A DNA stretch of 64,000 bases from Plotosus lineatus (taxonomy: Eukaryota; Chordata; Actinopteri; Siluriformes; Plotosidae): the NCBI GenBank assembly GCA_024760905.1, contig CM045733.1:24941001-25005000 (forward strand), in the 5' to 3' direction. The notes below the pieces were generated by a model. The model was not told the DNA's origin. It saw only the letters and a list, made by a program, of their open reading frames with translations, and ran no database searches. Below, one piece after another: positions 10,360 through 20,769 of the stretch. How positions within the stretch are numbered: position 1 is the stretch's first letter; the number at the start of each line of letters is the position of its first letter. The translations under genes and the position numbers were made by a program.

Positions 10360-10890
10360 GTGTCCGGTGTGATGTGTGATAGGAGGGTATTGGCAAGAAT
10401 GAAAGGAAAAGTGTACAAGATGGTGTTTAGGCCAGTGATGTTGTATGGTTTAGAAACAGTGGCCCTGAGGAAAAGGCAGGAGGCAGAGCTGGAGGTAGCA
10501 GAGATGAAAATGTTGAGGTTCTCTTTGGGAGTAATGAAGATGGATAGGATCAGGAATGAGTTCATCAGAGGGACAGCACATGTAAGACGTTTTGGAGACA
10601 AAGTCAGAGAGGCTAGATTGAGGTGGTTTGAACATGTACGGAGGAGGGATAGTGAATATATTGGTAGAAGGATGCTGAGGTTGGAACTGTCAGGCAGAAG
10701 GCCTAGAGGAAGACCAAAGAGAAGATTTATGGATGTGGTGAACGCGGACATGAAAGTAGTTGTTGTAAGAGAAGATGCAGAGGATATGGTGGGATGTAGG
10801 CAGATGGTTTTCTGTGGTGACCCCCAAAGGGAACAGCTGAATGGAAAAGAAGAAGAAGAAGTGCTCTCGACAAAAGCAGTTGTGATATGA
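10360..10890 (+). pseudogene. L-A C-terminal region
   Basis: The frame covers the conserved post-RT segment: 'KGKVYKMVFRPVMLYGLETV', 'AEMKMLRFSLGV', 'RGTAHVRRFGDKVREARL', 'RRPRGRPKRRFMDVV'. The family frame normally ends at 'CGDP' plus a stop, but here it runs on because 'GDPQ' replaces the stop. The function of this basic C-terminal region is not known to me. Confidence 0.75.
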
Positions 10891-11373
10891 CAAGTGAATT
10901 TTGCAAAGGCAAACTTTGATTTAAACCTTGTTTATGCATAAAAGATTGATTTATGCACTGCAGAGCTCATAATAAGATTTTTGTAATTTATTTCTTTTGT
11001 GTTCCGAATGAATTAATATTACTGAAGTCTAAGCCTTGTTCTGTAGAGGGGTGGGGGTTGGGTATGGAGTATGCAGACTTTGGAAATTTCATACTGTTTG
11101 CCAAAAATAATCCATGCCAGCAGGACTCAAGAGAGAGAAGACTCCACAGTCTAAATCTGGACCCAAATGCATAATTCAAACCACGACTTGAATCTGCAAA
11201 CTGATTTACCTATCATCTACAGTCAGTGACATTTTAATAGTGCACACAATACAAGGTTCAATGCTGTTTTTTGTATTTTTGACTATTTTGAGTTTCAAGA
11301 CTTGGCTGTAAATTTTTTGAAAAAGTAACAACACAATATATGTGTATATGTTTGTGTATGTATGCGTCTATAT
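10863..11373. other. unassigned sequence
   Basis: No recognisable gene or repeat. Confidence 0.3.
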
Positions 11374-11470
11374 ACGGGGATCCCTCACTTTCCGGGGTTA
11401 ATGGGGACCAAGACCCCCCCCCCCGACTGCTGAATTCCACAAAGTAGGATCAAACCCCCCGGACTGATGT
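11374..11470. mobile_element. possible pogo/Tigger-like left end
   Basis: 'CGGGGATCCCTCACTTTCCG' directly after TA resembles the end of pogo/Tigger elements, and a similar end occurs at 25628. C homopolymers lie inside. No matching right end was found, so this is tentative. Confidence 0.4.
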
Positions 11471-11654
11471 TTTTGTACATGTATATGTGTATATAATATC
11501 AATAAATACATATTCAACGCTATAAATGCTTATAATAACAATTAAACATTCAAAAATACTAGTAATGCATAATATATAAATAAGATATAAATACGTACTC
11601 ATTCAGACGCACGCGCACACAGATGCACACTTCACATAAAAATTGTTTGTTTGG

Positions 11655-11760
11655 GTTTTTTTTTTATTAATTAATTAATTTAATTTAATTAATTAATTAA
11701 TTAATTAATTAATTAAATTAATTAATTAATTTAGGTTGCCCCTGCCCCCCCCCCCCCCCC
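11655..11760. repeat. (TTAA)n tract and poly-C
   Basis: An imperfect TTAATTAA/TTTAATTAAT run of about 70 bp is followed at 11744-11763 by a C homopolymer that joins a SINE-A body fragment. Confidence 0.9.
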
Positions 11761-11763
11761 CCC

Positions 11764-11858
11764 AGTGTGGCTAACTGGGTTATCAAAGGTGGGCCATGTC
11801 ACTCACTGTTTATGGTGAGAGGCATGTAAAAGAACCATTGCTGACTTTCGTAAAGATA
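11764..11858 (+). mobile_element. SINE-A body fragment
   Basis: 'agtgtggctaactgggttat' through 'ttgctgactttcgtaaag' matches the central body of the SINE at 6987-7334. Head and tail are absent. Confidence 0.85.
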
Positions 11859-12618
<760 letters not shown>

Positions 12619-12639
12619 CACACATAAAATAAACACCCT

Positions 12640-13543
12640 CAGCATCACTACAGTCCTTATTATCACAGCTGTCCCAGTGGAAATAATACTGTTTCATGTG
12701 AGTGGGGTGTACACATCTCTGTGGATCCTAGGGCTGTGAAGGAAAAAAAGCCCTGTACCTTAGCTGTACAGTCTCTATTTATAGAGCTATATTCTTATAC
12801 ATTATACAACAAGTCTTTAGGGGCTGTACCCAACTGGTCGGTTACTTCACTCGAGGCACATTGACTGTTTAGATGTCAACTCCCAGACTGTACTGTTGTG
12901 TTTTGTTCCATGTTGATACTTACCCTCAAGTGCATCTGAGCTGGAACTGATTGTCCCAGCTTCTTGTTTATGTAATCACCTAGCCTGAAGCTGGTGTCAC
13001 AGAAGAGTATTTTGGGTCAACACTTCTTACAATGCAGAATAAGAGAGAACAGATCCTGAGAAAGACTTTTATAGGTGTCAGATTTCTCACAAAACAAAGC
13101 CCTTCTTTTTGAGTGCAGATCACTTCCTGGAAGGATTGAGGTATTGATATTAAAAAAGAATGTCTGTTAGTTGGTTGTCTGTTGGTTGTCTGTTTAACCT
13201 ACAAAGGTGAGTACTCTCCACCCACTCTCTGTTTACAGAATCTTTTTCCATAGATGACCTAGCTCATTACAGCGCTCTTGTTGAGAGCTGATCAGATTTC
13301 TTCAGGAACAGTGTGTTCTCTTAAATAGGTCTGCTCACCCTCACTAATTTTCATCGTTCCTGAATTTTCCAGCTGAACAGATGACACATCAGTACCTGGA
13401 ATAATGTCATCATATAACTCCTTGAATATATTATCAGCAGCTCCTTCACTTTATATGACACAGATAAGATCAGATTCGTTTCAGTACCATATTTGTTCCT
13501 TATCGACCCTTTGGTTTTCTCTAGTTTTCTTTGGGTGATTTAT

Positions 13544-13545
<2 letters not shown>
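12640..13545. other. unassigned sequence, 0.9 kb
   Basis: No repeat family or coding exon is recognised. A small direct repeat 'ttggttgtctgtt' occurs at about 13170-13195. The low repeat content makes this one of the more likely single-copy stretches. Confidence 0.3.

Positions 13546-13550
<5 letters not shown>

Positions 13551-13623
<73 letters not shown>
13551..13623. repeat. (AT)n microsatellite
   Basis: About 36 uninterrupted AT units, able to form a cruciform. Confidence 0.95.
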
Positions 13624-13628
<5 letters not shown>

Positions 13629-14160
13629 CAATGCTTTGTAAGTGTACAATACATTTTTTGTTGTGGTCATCATGTAGCACTGCTGAGAAAGCGGAGTGGA
13701 AGAGTTCTCTATTTCCAGTCCTAACCTAAGCTGTACATTTCACCTGCTGCAATTACATGGAAAATAATCAGAATATGCATCACAGGCTGTCTCCAAAACA
13801 AATCTAGAACATGCATTGTAAGAGTGGATATGTGTGTAAGAGGTTAGTTGCACCAAAATAGGTCAAATGAAAAGTGGTCATTACAGAGAAAATCAGGAAG
13901 CAGGAGGTGAACGCTGCCCTACTTTTTCTGCCTTGTTTAAGTTTGTTTACAAAACTGAATCTGTGCAAACTGTGAGGTACGCATTCAGATATTGTGAACA
14001 ATACCAAGACTTTATTTTATGAAAAATTACTTACACTGAAAGTACATAAGTTCTTGTGTACATGTCAGAATTGATTTTTACAGTAAATTATACCTGACCT
14101 AGACACCTGAAATTGAGCCAAAACAGCAGAACTTAACCCCTGAAAGATCCTGAATTTTAA
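13624..14160. other. unassigned sequence
   Basis: Nothing recognisable. Confidence 0.3.
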
Positions 14161-14164
14161 TTTC

Positions 14165-14463
14165 ATTGTCCAAACTGCTTAATCCTTTATTATTCGTGCT
14201 GGGAGACTGAAACCTAACACTGTAAAGGCAGGATACACCCTGAACAGCTCCCCAGTCCATTGCAGGTCCAGCACACACCAGCATTCACACTCACACATTT
14301 GGAATAGCAATTTAGCTTAACGTACATTGAGCGTGGGGGGAACCTGAGTCTTGTAGGAAACCCAAGCAAGTACAGCGAGAACATGCTCCACAGTGAGAGC
14401 AAGTGTCACCCAGAAACGTCCTTGCTGTGAGAAGATATACTGACTACTATGTTACCCTGCCGC
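14165..14463 (-). mobile_element. SINE-C (minus), diverged
   Basis: The complement shows a head near 14463-14400 ('gtaacatagtagtcagtata', 'cttgctgtgag' complement) and a tail near 14180. Conserved words include 'ccctgaacagctccccagtc'. Confidence 0.6.
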
Positions 14464-14514
14464 CAACTTATATATTAAGCTATACTATTTGTATTTGAAA
14501 TTTATTGTTAATTG

Positions 14515-14640
14515 ATTCATTTTCTGAAAAGCTTAATCATAATAAGGGTCACGGGGTGGCTGGCACCCATCTCAGCTGATTCTGGGTTAGAGCAAAATCC
14601 ACACTGGACAGCTTGCCCTGCCATCATAAGGCTGCTCATC
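14515..14640 (-). mobile_element. SINE tail fragment (minus)
   Basis: 'ttcattttctgaaaagctta' through 'ggtggctggcacccatctca' is the complement of the tail shared by SINE-A2 and SINE-C. Confidence 0.65.
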
Positions 14641-15062
14641 ATCTAAATATTTCTAGCTGAGGTGAGTCTGTGTCATGACAGTGCAGTTAATTGCATCATA
14701 TTATTGAAATTTAAGTCCAATGTCTGTTGTTCCTTCAGCAAAATGATGAGTCCTGCCATGAAGTTATAAAAAAGTGTGGAATGCAGGCGAAGAAGAGAGG
14801 TGGTGATCTGTGAATAGTTTCATGTCACATAAGAGCAGCATAGACACTGAATTTGTTTTGAGACTGTTTATGGAGAAATTACAGTCTAATATGTTGCATT
14901 GGGTCTTGGGTGACATATAGAAAGCATACGACAAGATGCTAAGATCAGCGTTGTGGCACTGTATGAGGAAGTCAGCAGTGGAAGTAAAGTATATCAGGGT
15001 TGCGGTACAGAATATGTATGAGGACAGTATGACAGTGGTGAAGTATGTGGTAGGAAGGTCTG

Positions 15063-15376
15063 ATTCAGGATCTCTTTATTTTTTCATACTGTATTATTAA
15101 TCCTGCAAGGGAAATTATTGCCTCTGCATTAAACCCATCAAACTTAAGAACACATGCGCAAACAGTGAGTAGACAAAGTCTTGGAGCAGTGAGATGCCAC
15201 ACACTTTGGGGTCACCTGGAGAGCAGTTGGAGGGTTTGGTGCCTTGAATGTAAAGGAAGCAAAGGTACAGCTCATTCTCCCACTGCCAAACATTTTTTTC
15301 CTGCTGGTTTGTGAATTGAACCAGAGACTTCTCGGCCTCAAAACCCCTTCTCTGTCCATTAAGCTATGGATGCCCC
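15063..15376 (-). mobile_element. probable tRNA-derived SINE (SINE-D)
   Basis: This insert breaks L-A. On the minus strand it opens with a tRNA-like segment ('catagcttaatggacagaga', B box 'ctggttcaattc' near 15312) and ends in 'cccttgcaggattaataata', an ending common in fish SINEs and LINE tails. No second copy occurs in the window. Confidence 0.5.
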
Positions 15377-16222
15377 CAAATTGAGGTGGAATTGCATCAA
15401 GGATAAGCACTGAGACCTTTCTTGTTTTCACTGGTTATGAACTGGTTGACCTATGAAGTAAAGAGTCTCCATGGACTATGATGTTTACAGATGGCATTGA
15501 GTTATGTAGTGAGACCAGGGAACAGGTGAAGATTAGGCTGGAGAGGTTGAGCTACCCACTGGAGAGAAGAGGAATGAAAGTCAGCAGGAATAAGACAGAG
15601 TATATGTGAGGCGCTCCACCGAAAATAGGCGCTTGTAGCACAGACCACTTTTGAGATAAAAGCCAGAGAAGTAAAAATGATCCATTTTTATCTAAATTCA
15701 GATTTTTGCATAAACTATTAAAACAAGTATTCAAGTATCACTTGCTCATATGAAATCGACTAATACTCATTAAAATGTATTCCCCCCATTTTTCTGGCAA
15801 GTACCCTCATAAAACTAGATAAAAACAGTAGCAAACTTACTGGTTTTCGTTACAATTATTCACCAATTTCGGTATAAGACACACTATAATCCATACACCT
15901 GAAGAACGGCCGTGAAGTAGTCTCTCCATTTTGGATACTGTTTGATATTAAATTGCTGTTTCAGATAATAAAATAAAGGTTATGAAGACAATATGCTTGT
16001 AAACAATGCAGGCCAGTTGCTTTGGAAGATCTGAAATGAGCACACTGATTGGTCAGCTCGAGCTTGCACATGTGCAGTGCCTGTCACACGTTAACTTCCG
16101 GTTTACTTCTTGCTTCTGGTTTAACGCATGAGGAATTTATCTCTGAGTTTCTCTTCAATAACAGTCATTAATTTTATTTATAAGATTGTGAATACACATA
16201 ATTTCTGGAAAAGGAAAGTGAA

Positions 16223-16501
16223 ATGTCATCTGTGATGTCTAGCAGCATTAGTACAGATGTAAATTTGACACGAGAATTGGGCTTTGAAGATGCCGGAATG
16301 CTTGGCGTTCTTGAAGATTATTTTGCCGGTGAGTATTTATCTCTGCATGCAAAATTTGATTATGGATTTTTTTTGATTATTTGATTTATGTGTAATCTTG
16401 TCTGGACTGGACATTCTGGATTGTGGGTTGTTTAGTTTTGTACGAAAATTGGTCAAGATCTGAATACTTAAATGTTTCATTCCTTTTACAGATGAACAAA
16501 C

Positions 16502-16547
<46 letters not shown>

Positions 16548-16646
16548 AATGATGATGATGCCAGCTGTGTTGATGAAGATTTGGATTTTGAGGTTGATGA
16601 AGAAGAGGAATCTGTTAATAAAAGTGTGCATGAGTGGTGTTTATGA
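16223..16646 (+). CDS. predicted two-exon acidic ORF inside TIR transposon
   Basis: Exon 1 (16223-16328) starts MSSVMSSSISTDVNLTREL and ends in 'EDYFA' before a consensus donor (G|GTGAGT). Exon 2 (16492-16646) follows 'TTCCTTTTACAG'. Splicing keeps frame and gives about 86 residues: DEQT, then 15 Asp, Asn, 3 Asp, then a Glu/Asp-rich tail ending '...HEWCL'. The Asp run is a (GAT)n microsatellite. The family is not recognised. It could be the remnant N-terminus of a transposase or accessory protein of the element. A different frame continues to 16686, so a frameshift near the end is possible. Confidence 0.45.
16503..16559. repeat. (GAT)n microsatellite in ORF
   Basis: 15 GAT, one AAT and 3 GAT codons in frame with the exon above. 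Confidence 0.95.
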
Positions 16647-16884
16647 AGATGATGTGATCCTTTCTGCTGAGCTGGATATAGATTAAGATGATAATTCTGA
16701 GGGCAGAGTTGACAAAGCTTACTTCTATAAAGAGATCAGAGAGTCTTATTATATAGTTTTCTTATATATAGTTTTCTTAATTTCAGTGTGATTGTTTGAA
16801 CTTGACAATGTTTTTTTTTTCAATCAGTATCATTTGAAGGCATTTGAACCTTTATATAATGGTTGAAAAGATGCACACTGATCT

Positions 16885-16896
16885 TATTTGAATAAA
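16885..16896 (+). promoter_or_regulatory. candidate polyadenylation signal
   Basis: AATAAA lies 240 bp after the acidic ORF's stop and is followed by A- and T-rich sequence. It is plausible as the 3' end of the element's transcript. Confidence 0.4.
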
Positions 16897-17448
16897 GAAA
16901 TGAAAAAAATAGTCTTTTTTTTTTTTTGTTCATTTTGGGGGGGTTACCACGATGACTGATGATTTTAAAAAGGGCGTGTCAGATTAAAATAAGGATGATT
17001 TCTCTTATCATCTCTTCCTAAAACTTTTCCTAGACATGTTTTTTAAAGGTTTATATGGCTGAAGTGCATAAAAATGTTTGGCATAGCTCGCTCAGTTTTC
17101 AAGGTATTGACAAACTTTTTACTGCACCCTGTAGTTTTGGGCCTCCTCTATCTGACTGTGTAAAAATCTCATTTTTCATTTTTGGACCCAAGGGCCTACT
17201 TTCGGTGGAGTGGCTCACATATACGCGTGAATGAAAGTGAGGGTAATGAAACAGTGCAAGTGAAAGGGTTTGGGATAATCAACATAAATTAATTCAAATA
17301 CTTAGGGTCAACTATCCAAGGTAACAGAGAGTGTGGTAGAAAAGTGAAGAAGCGATTACAGGCAGGATGTAATGGGTAGAAAAGAGTGGCTGGGAGTGAT
17401 TTGTGGTGAATAGTATCTGCAAGAGTGAAGGAAAAGTTTTAAAGACAG

Positions 17449-17750
17449 TAGTGGGGGTTCGAGTCCCACTCGCCACAAGGTTTTCACTGCCCCCCTTCCC
17501 AGTGCAGCTAACTGGGTTATCAAACACCGGCCATGTCTCTCACTGTCTATGGTGAGAGGTGAGAGGATGGTAAAAGAACCATGGATGACTTTCGACAAGA
17601 GTAGGCTGCATAGCCGTCAGTGTTTTTCTGCCCCTGGGTTGTGTCAGGAAGGGAGAAACCTATGCCAAATCACACGTGCGAATCAGATGATTCGCTGTGA
17701 CCTCTCCTTAAAAAGGGAAAAAGCTGAAAGGAAAAGAAAAAGAACAGTGA
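17449..17750 (+). mobile_element. SINE-A1, head-truncated, nested in L-A
   Basis: It begins at the B box ('ggttcgagtcccactc', about 17457) and keeps the body and the L-A-derived tail ('gcgaatcagatgattcgctg', 'gggaaaaagctgaaagga'). L-A sequence continues on both sides. Confidence 0.85.
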
Positions 17751-18061
17751 GACCAGCTATGCTGTATGTTTTTTAGACAGTAGCACAGAGTAAAGGACAG
17801 GAGGTGGAGCTGAAAGGGATAAAGATGAAAATGCTGCAATTTTCTCTGAGAGTAGCAACAATAGGCATACGTAGAAATTAATATGTTATAGGGACAGCAC
17901 TGGAAGTGCTTGAGCATTTAGGGATAAAGTGAGAGAAACCAGATTTGAATGGTTTGGGAATGTGTATAGGCGGGCAGAAGGGTATATCGGTAGAAGAATG
18001 TTGAGAATGGAGCTCCCTAGTAGGAGGAGAATAGGAAGACCAAAGAGGAGATTTATGGATG

Positions 18062-18250
18062 TGTTCAGAAGCTAATCCATTGTGAACGAGAAAGAATATA
18101 TCTGTTATGTCTCTTAATTCTACACTATATTTCTCTTTTATATGACATTGAACCTTACAAGGAAAGGAAAATAAATTAATTAAAAAGAAAGGCCCCACAA
18201 CAATCAACTTTGTAAGTGAATCACTGAACACATTTCAACAGTTACACATA
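18062..18250. other. unassigned sequence before Tc1
   Basis: Nothing recognisable. It ends with the TA that the Tc1 element uses as target. Confidence 0.3.
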
Positions 18251-18579
18251 CAGGTCCTTTTCAAAAAATTAGCATATTGTGATAAAGTTCATTATTTTCT
18301 GTAATGTACTGATAAAAATTAAACTTTCATATATTTTAGATTCATTGCACACCAACTGAAATATTTCAGGCCTTTTATTGTTTTAATACTGATGATTTTG
18401 GCATACAGCTCATGAAAACCCAAAATTCCTATCTCAAAAAATTAGCATATCATGAAAAGGTACTCTAAACGAGCTATTAACCTAATCATCTGAATCAACC
18501 AATTAACTCTAAACACCTGCAAAAGATTCCTGAGGCTTTTAAAAACTCCCAGCCTGGTTCATTACTCAAAACCACAATC

Positions 18580-18738
18580 ATGGGTAAGACTGCCGACCTG
18601 ACTGCTGTCCAGAAGCCCATCATTGACACCTTCAAGCAAGAGGGTAAGACACAGAAAGAAATCTCTGAGCGAATAGGCTGTTCCCAGAGTGCTGTATCAA
18701 GCCACCTCATTGGGACGTCTGTGGGAAGGAAAAAGTGA
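18580..18738 (+). pseudogene. Tc1 transposase N-terminus (DNA-binding part)
   Basis: From Met 18580: MGKTADLTAVQKPIIDTFKQ, then 'GKTQKEISERIGCSQSAVSS', a helix-turn-helix of the paired-like type that binds the inner ends. TGA at 18736 follows 'GRKK' because of the adjoining deletion. The start fits the normal Tc1 start context just inside the left inverted repeat. Confidence 0.85.
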
Positions 18739-18816
18739 AAGAAGGGCTGATTCCAGACCTTGGGGGACCTGTGGAAGCAGTGGACTGAGGCTGGAGTATA
18801 AACATCCAGAGCCACC

Positions 18817-19441
18817 ATGCACAGGCGTGTGCAGGAAATGGGCTACAGGTGCCGCATTCCCCAGGTCAAGCCACTTTTGAACCAGAAACACCGGCAGAAG
18901 CGCCTGACCTGGGCTACAGAGAAGCAGCACTGGACTGTTGCTCAGTGGTCCAAAGTACTTTTTTCGGATGAAAGCAAATTTTGCATGTCATTCGGAAATC
19001 AAGGTGCCAGAGTCTGGAGGAAGACTGGGGAGAAGGAAATGCCAAAATGCCTGAAGTCCAGTGTCAAGTACCCACAGTCAGTGATGGTCTGGGGTGCCAT
19101 GTCAGCTGCTGGTGTTGGTCCACTGTGTTTTATCAAGGGCGGGGTCAATGCAGCTAGCTATCAGGAGATTTTGGAAGCACTTCATGCTTCCATCTGCTGA
19201 AAAGCTTTATGGAGATGAAGATTTCATTTTTCAGCACGACCTGGCACCTGCTCACAGTGCCAAAACCACTGCTAAATGGTTTACTGAACATGGTATTACT
19301 GGGCTCAATGGGCCTGCCAACTCTCCTGACCTGAACCCCATAGAGAATCTGTGGGATATTGTGAAGAGAAAGTTGAGAGACACCAGACCCAACACTGTGG
19401 ATGAGCTTAAGGCCGCTATCGAAGCATCCTGGCCTCCATAA
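18817..19441 (+). pseudogene. Tc1 transposase catalytic domain (DD34E), frameshifted
   Basis: The first frame (18817-19200) holds 'LFSDESKFCMSFGNQGARVW' (first Asp) and 'SVMVWGAMSAAGVGPLCF'. After a one-base insertion near 19171 the second frame (to 19441) carries 'FQHDLAPAHSAKTTAKWF' (second Asp) and 'SPDLNPIENLWDIVKRKL'. Thirty-four residues separate the second Asp and the Glu, the Tc1 signature. The catalytic triad is intact, but a truncation and a frameshift prevent expression. The true C-terminus follows in another frame to 'KGFPTKY' and a stop at about 19530. Confidence 0.9.
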
Positions 19442-19536
19442 CACCTCAGCAGTGCCACAGGCTGATTGCCTCCATGCCACGCCGCATTGAAGCAGTCATT
19501 TCTGCAAAAGGATTCCCCACCAAGTATTGAGTGCAT

Positions 19537-19640
19537 CTGTCTGTCTTCCTTTCGGCTTTTTCCCCTTTTACTCGGGAGTCGCCACAGCGAATCATCTGAT
19601 TCGCACGTTTGATTTGGCAGAGGTTTTTACGTCGGATGCG
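19537..19640 (-). mobile_element. SINE-A1 tail fragment inserted in Tc1
   Basis: The complement of the SINE tail ('cctttcggctttttcccctt', 'tcgccacagcgaatcatctg', 'ggcagaggtttttacgtcgg') splits 'gagtGCAT' from 'GCATaactg', a 4-bp duplication. It is strongly 5'-truncated. Confidence 0.85.
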
Positions 19641-19912
19641 CATAACTGAACATAATTATTTGAAGGTTGACTTTTTTGTATTAAAAACACTTTTTTCTTG
19701 GTCGGATGAAATATGCTAATTTTTTGAGATAGGGATTTTTGGTTTTTCTTTACTTTTTTGCCAAAATTATTAATATTAAAACAATAAATGGCTTGAACTA
19801 CTTTAGTTGTGTGTAAAGAATCTAAAGTATATGAAAGTCTCATGCTTATCAGTACATTACAGAAAATAATGAACTTTATCACAAAATACAAATTTTTTTA
19901 GAAGGACATGTA

Positions 19913-20261
19913 AGCTCAACATCTCCTCATAAATGCTTAATGTGTTTCAATATCAAGTTTTTCTTTATTCTTACAAATAATTATTCAGTGTTAATATATT
20001 AACCCTTAAAGAGGCACAGGTGGAAAAGAAATTGTAAAATAAATAAATAACTAAAAATAATTTAAAAAATAATAATAATGTTGTTATTCTCCAATTTAAG
20101 ATTCAAGTAAAGCATTCTCATTACTATTTTTAAATATCTTGGAATTTTTTTTTTTTTTTACTGTTTTTTTTATTTATGAATGCAGTTTGGTAATTATATT
20201 TAGCCACTAAGATAATCATAATGAGAAAGCACCACATAAAAGTTTTTAGATGGTATTCATT
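19913..20261. other. unassigned AT-rich sequence
   Basis: Nothing recognisable beyond A/T homopolymers. Confidence 0.3.
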
Positions 20262-20400
20262 CACTGATTCATTTTTTGAACTGGTTAAAATCACTAGAGT
20301 TGCAAGTAGGTTGGAACTTTTCACAGATGCAAGCTATCTGAGCTGATCTGAGTGAAGGCAGGTTACAATCTGAACAGTTTACTAGTCCAGATGAGTTACT
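20262..20400 (-). mobile_element. SINE tail fragment (minus), diverged
   Basis: A weak match to the complement of the tail and middle shared by SINE-A2/C ('ttcattttttgaactggtta', 'gaacagtttactagtccag'). Confidence 0.4.
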
Positions 20401-20470
20401 GTGCTAGGTAGAGGGCAGGTTTCACCTGGGTTTAATTATCAGCATTTATTTATGTGTATTCTGCAGCCGT

Positions 20471-20492
20471 GGGGGGGGGGGGGGGGGGGGGG
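20471..20492. repeat. G homopolymer in L-A 5' UTR
   Basis: 22 G residues. The copy at 43717 has 11 at the same place, so the run belongs to the element. Confidence 0.9.
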
Positions 20493-20769
20493 CACAAACC
20501 AGTGTCTCTCCCTCACGCCGGTCCCAAGCCAGGATAAATGCAGAGGGTTACTTCAGAAAGGGCATCCGGTGTAAAACAAATGCCAAATAAACTATGCGAA
20601 TCACAAGAAAGAATGACATACCGGATCGGTCGAGGCCCGGGTAACAACGACCGCCATCAGTGCTGTCAACCAACAGGGTGTTGATGGAAATTGGACTACT
20701 GTTGGTCGAAGACGTCGAAGAAGGAGAGGCGGGAGGTGTGTCCGTTGCTAGAGAGAGAAGAGGAAAGGC

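Larger units (their letters stand above)
8248..10862 (+). mobile_element. L-A LINE, near full length but internally deleted
   Basis: It starts in the 5' UTR ('accggatcggtcgaagcccg', 8276) and runs to the 3' end 'aacagctgaatggaaaagaa' plus (GAA)n at about 10862. Relative to the copy at 43717-46803 it lacks roughly 400 bp of the endonuclease, joined at about 8807 ('gatgcaaagtggtagaagct'). Several frameshifts and stops break the coding region. No clear target-site duplication was found. Confidence 0.85.
15605..17219 (+). mobile_element. 1615-bp TIR DNA transposon with small two-exon ORF
   Basis: The left end TGTGAGGCGCTCCACCGAAA (15605-15624) pairs with the complement of the right end, TGTGAGCCACTCCACCGAAA (17219 backwards). 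The terminal repeats are about 26 bp with four or five mismatches. TA flanks both sides (15603-15604, 17220-17221), and excision leaves a gap-free alignment to L-A. It contains a predicted spliced acidic ORF at 16223-16646 and a polyadenylation signal AATAAA at about 16891. TA duplication suggests the Tc1/mariner/pogo group, but no transposase motif is seen. Confidence 0.8.
14790..18061 (+). pseudogene. old L-A LINE copy, interrupted by three insertions
   Basis: L-A pieces lie in order at 14790-15062 (RT, encoding remnants of 'AYDKMLRSALWHCMRKSAV'), 15377-15604 (blocks B/C, stop-ridden), 17224-17448 and 17751-18061 (C-terminal region, 'gaagaccaaagaggagattt'). Between them sit a probable SINE (15063-15376), a 1615-bp TIR transposon (15605-17219) and a SINE-A1 (17449-17750). 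It is far more diverged than other copies, so it is an early insertion. Confidence 0.8.
18251..19910 (+). mobile_element. Tc1-like transposon, both ends present
   Basis: Ends CAGGTCCTTTTCAAAAAATT (18251) and the complement of '...tttttagaaggacatg' (19910) are flanked by TA (18249-18250, 19911-19912). The inverted repeats are about 220 bp and contain inner and outer direct repeats, as in the IR/DR class: 'caaaaaattagcatattgtg' outer and 'aaaaaattagcatatcatga' inner. The transposase is broken: it lacks about 65-70 bp at 18737, has an extra A near 19171, and has a SINE-A1 tail inserted at 19537-19640. Confidence 0.92.
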
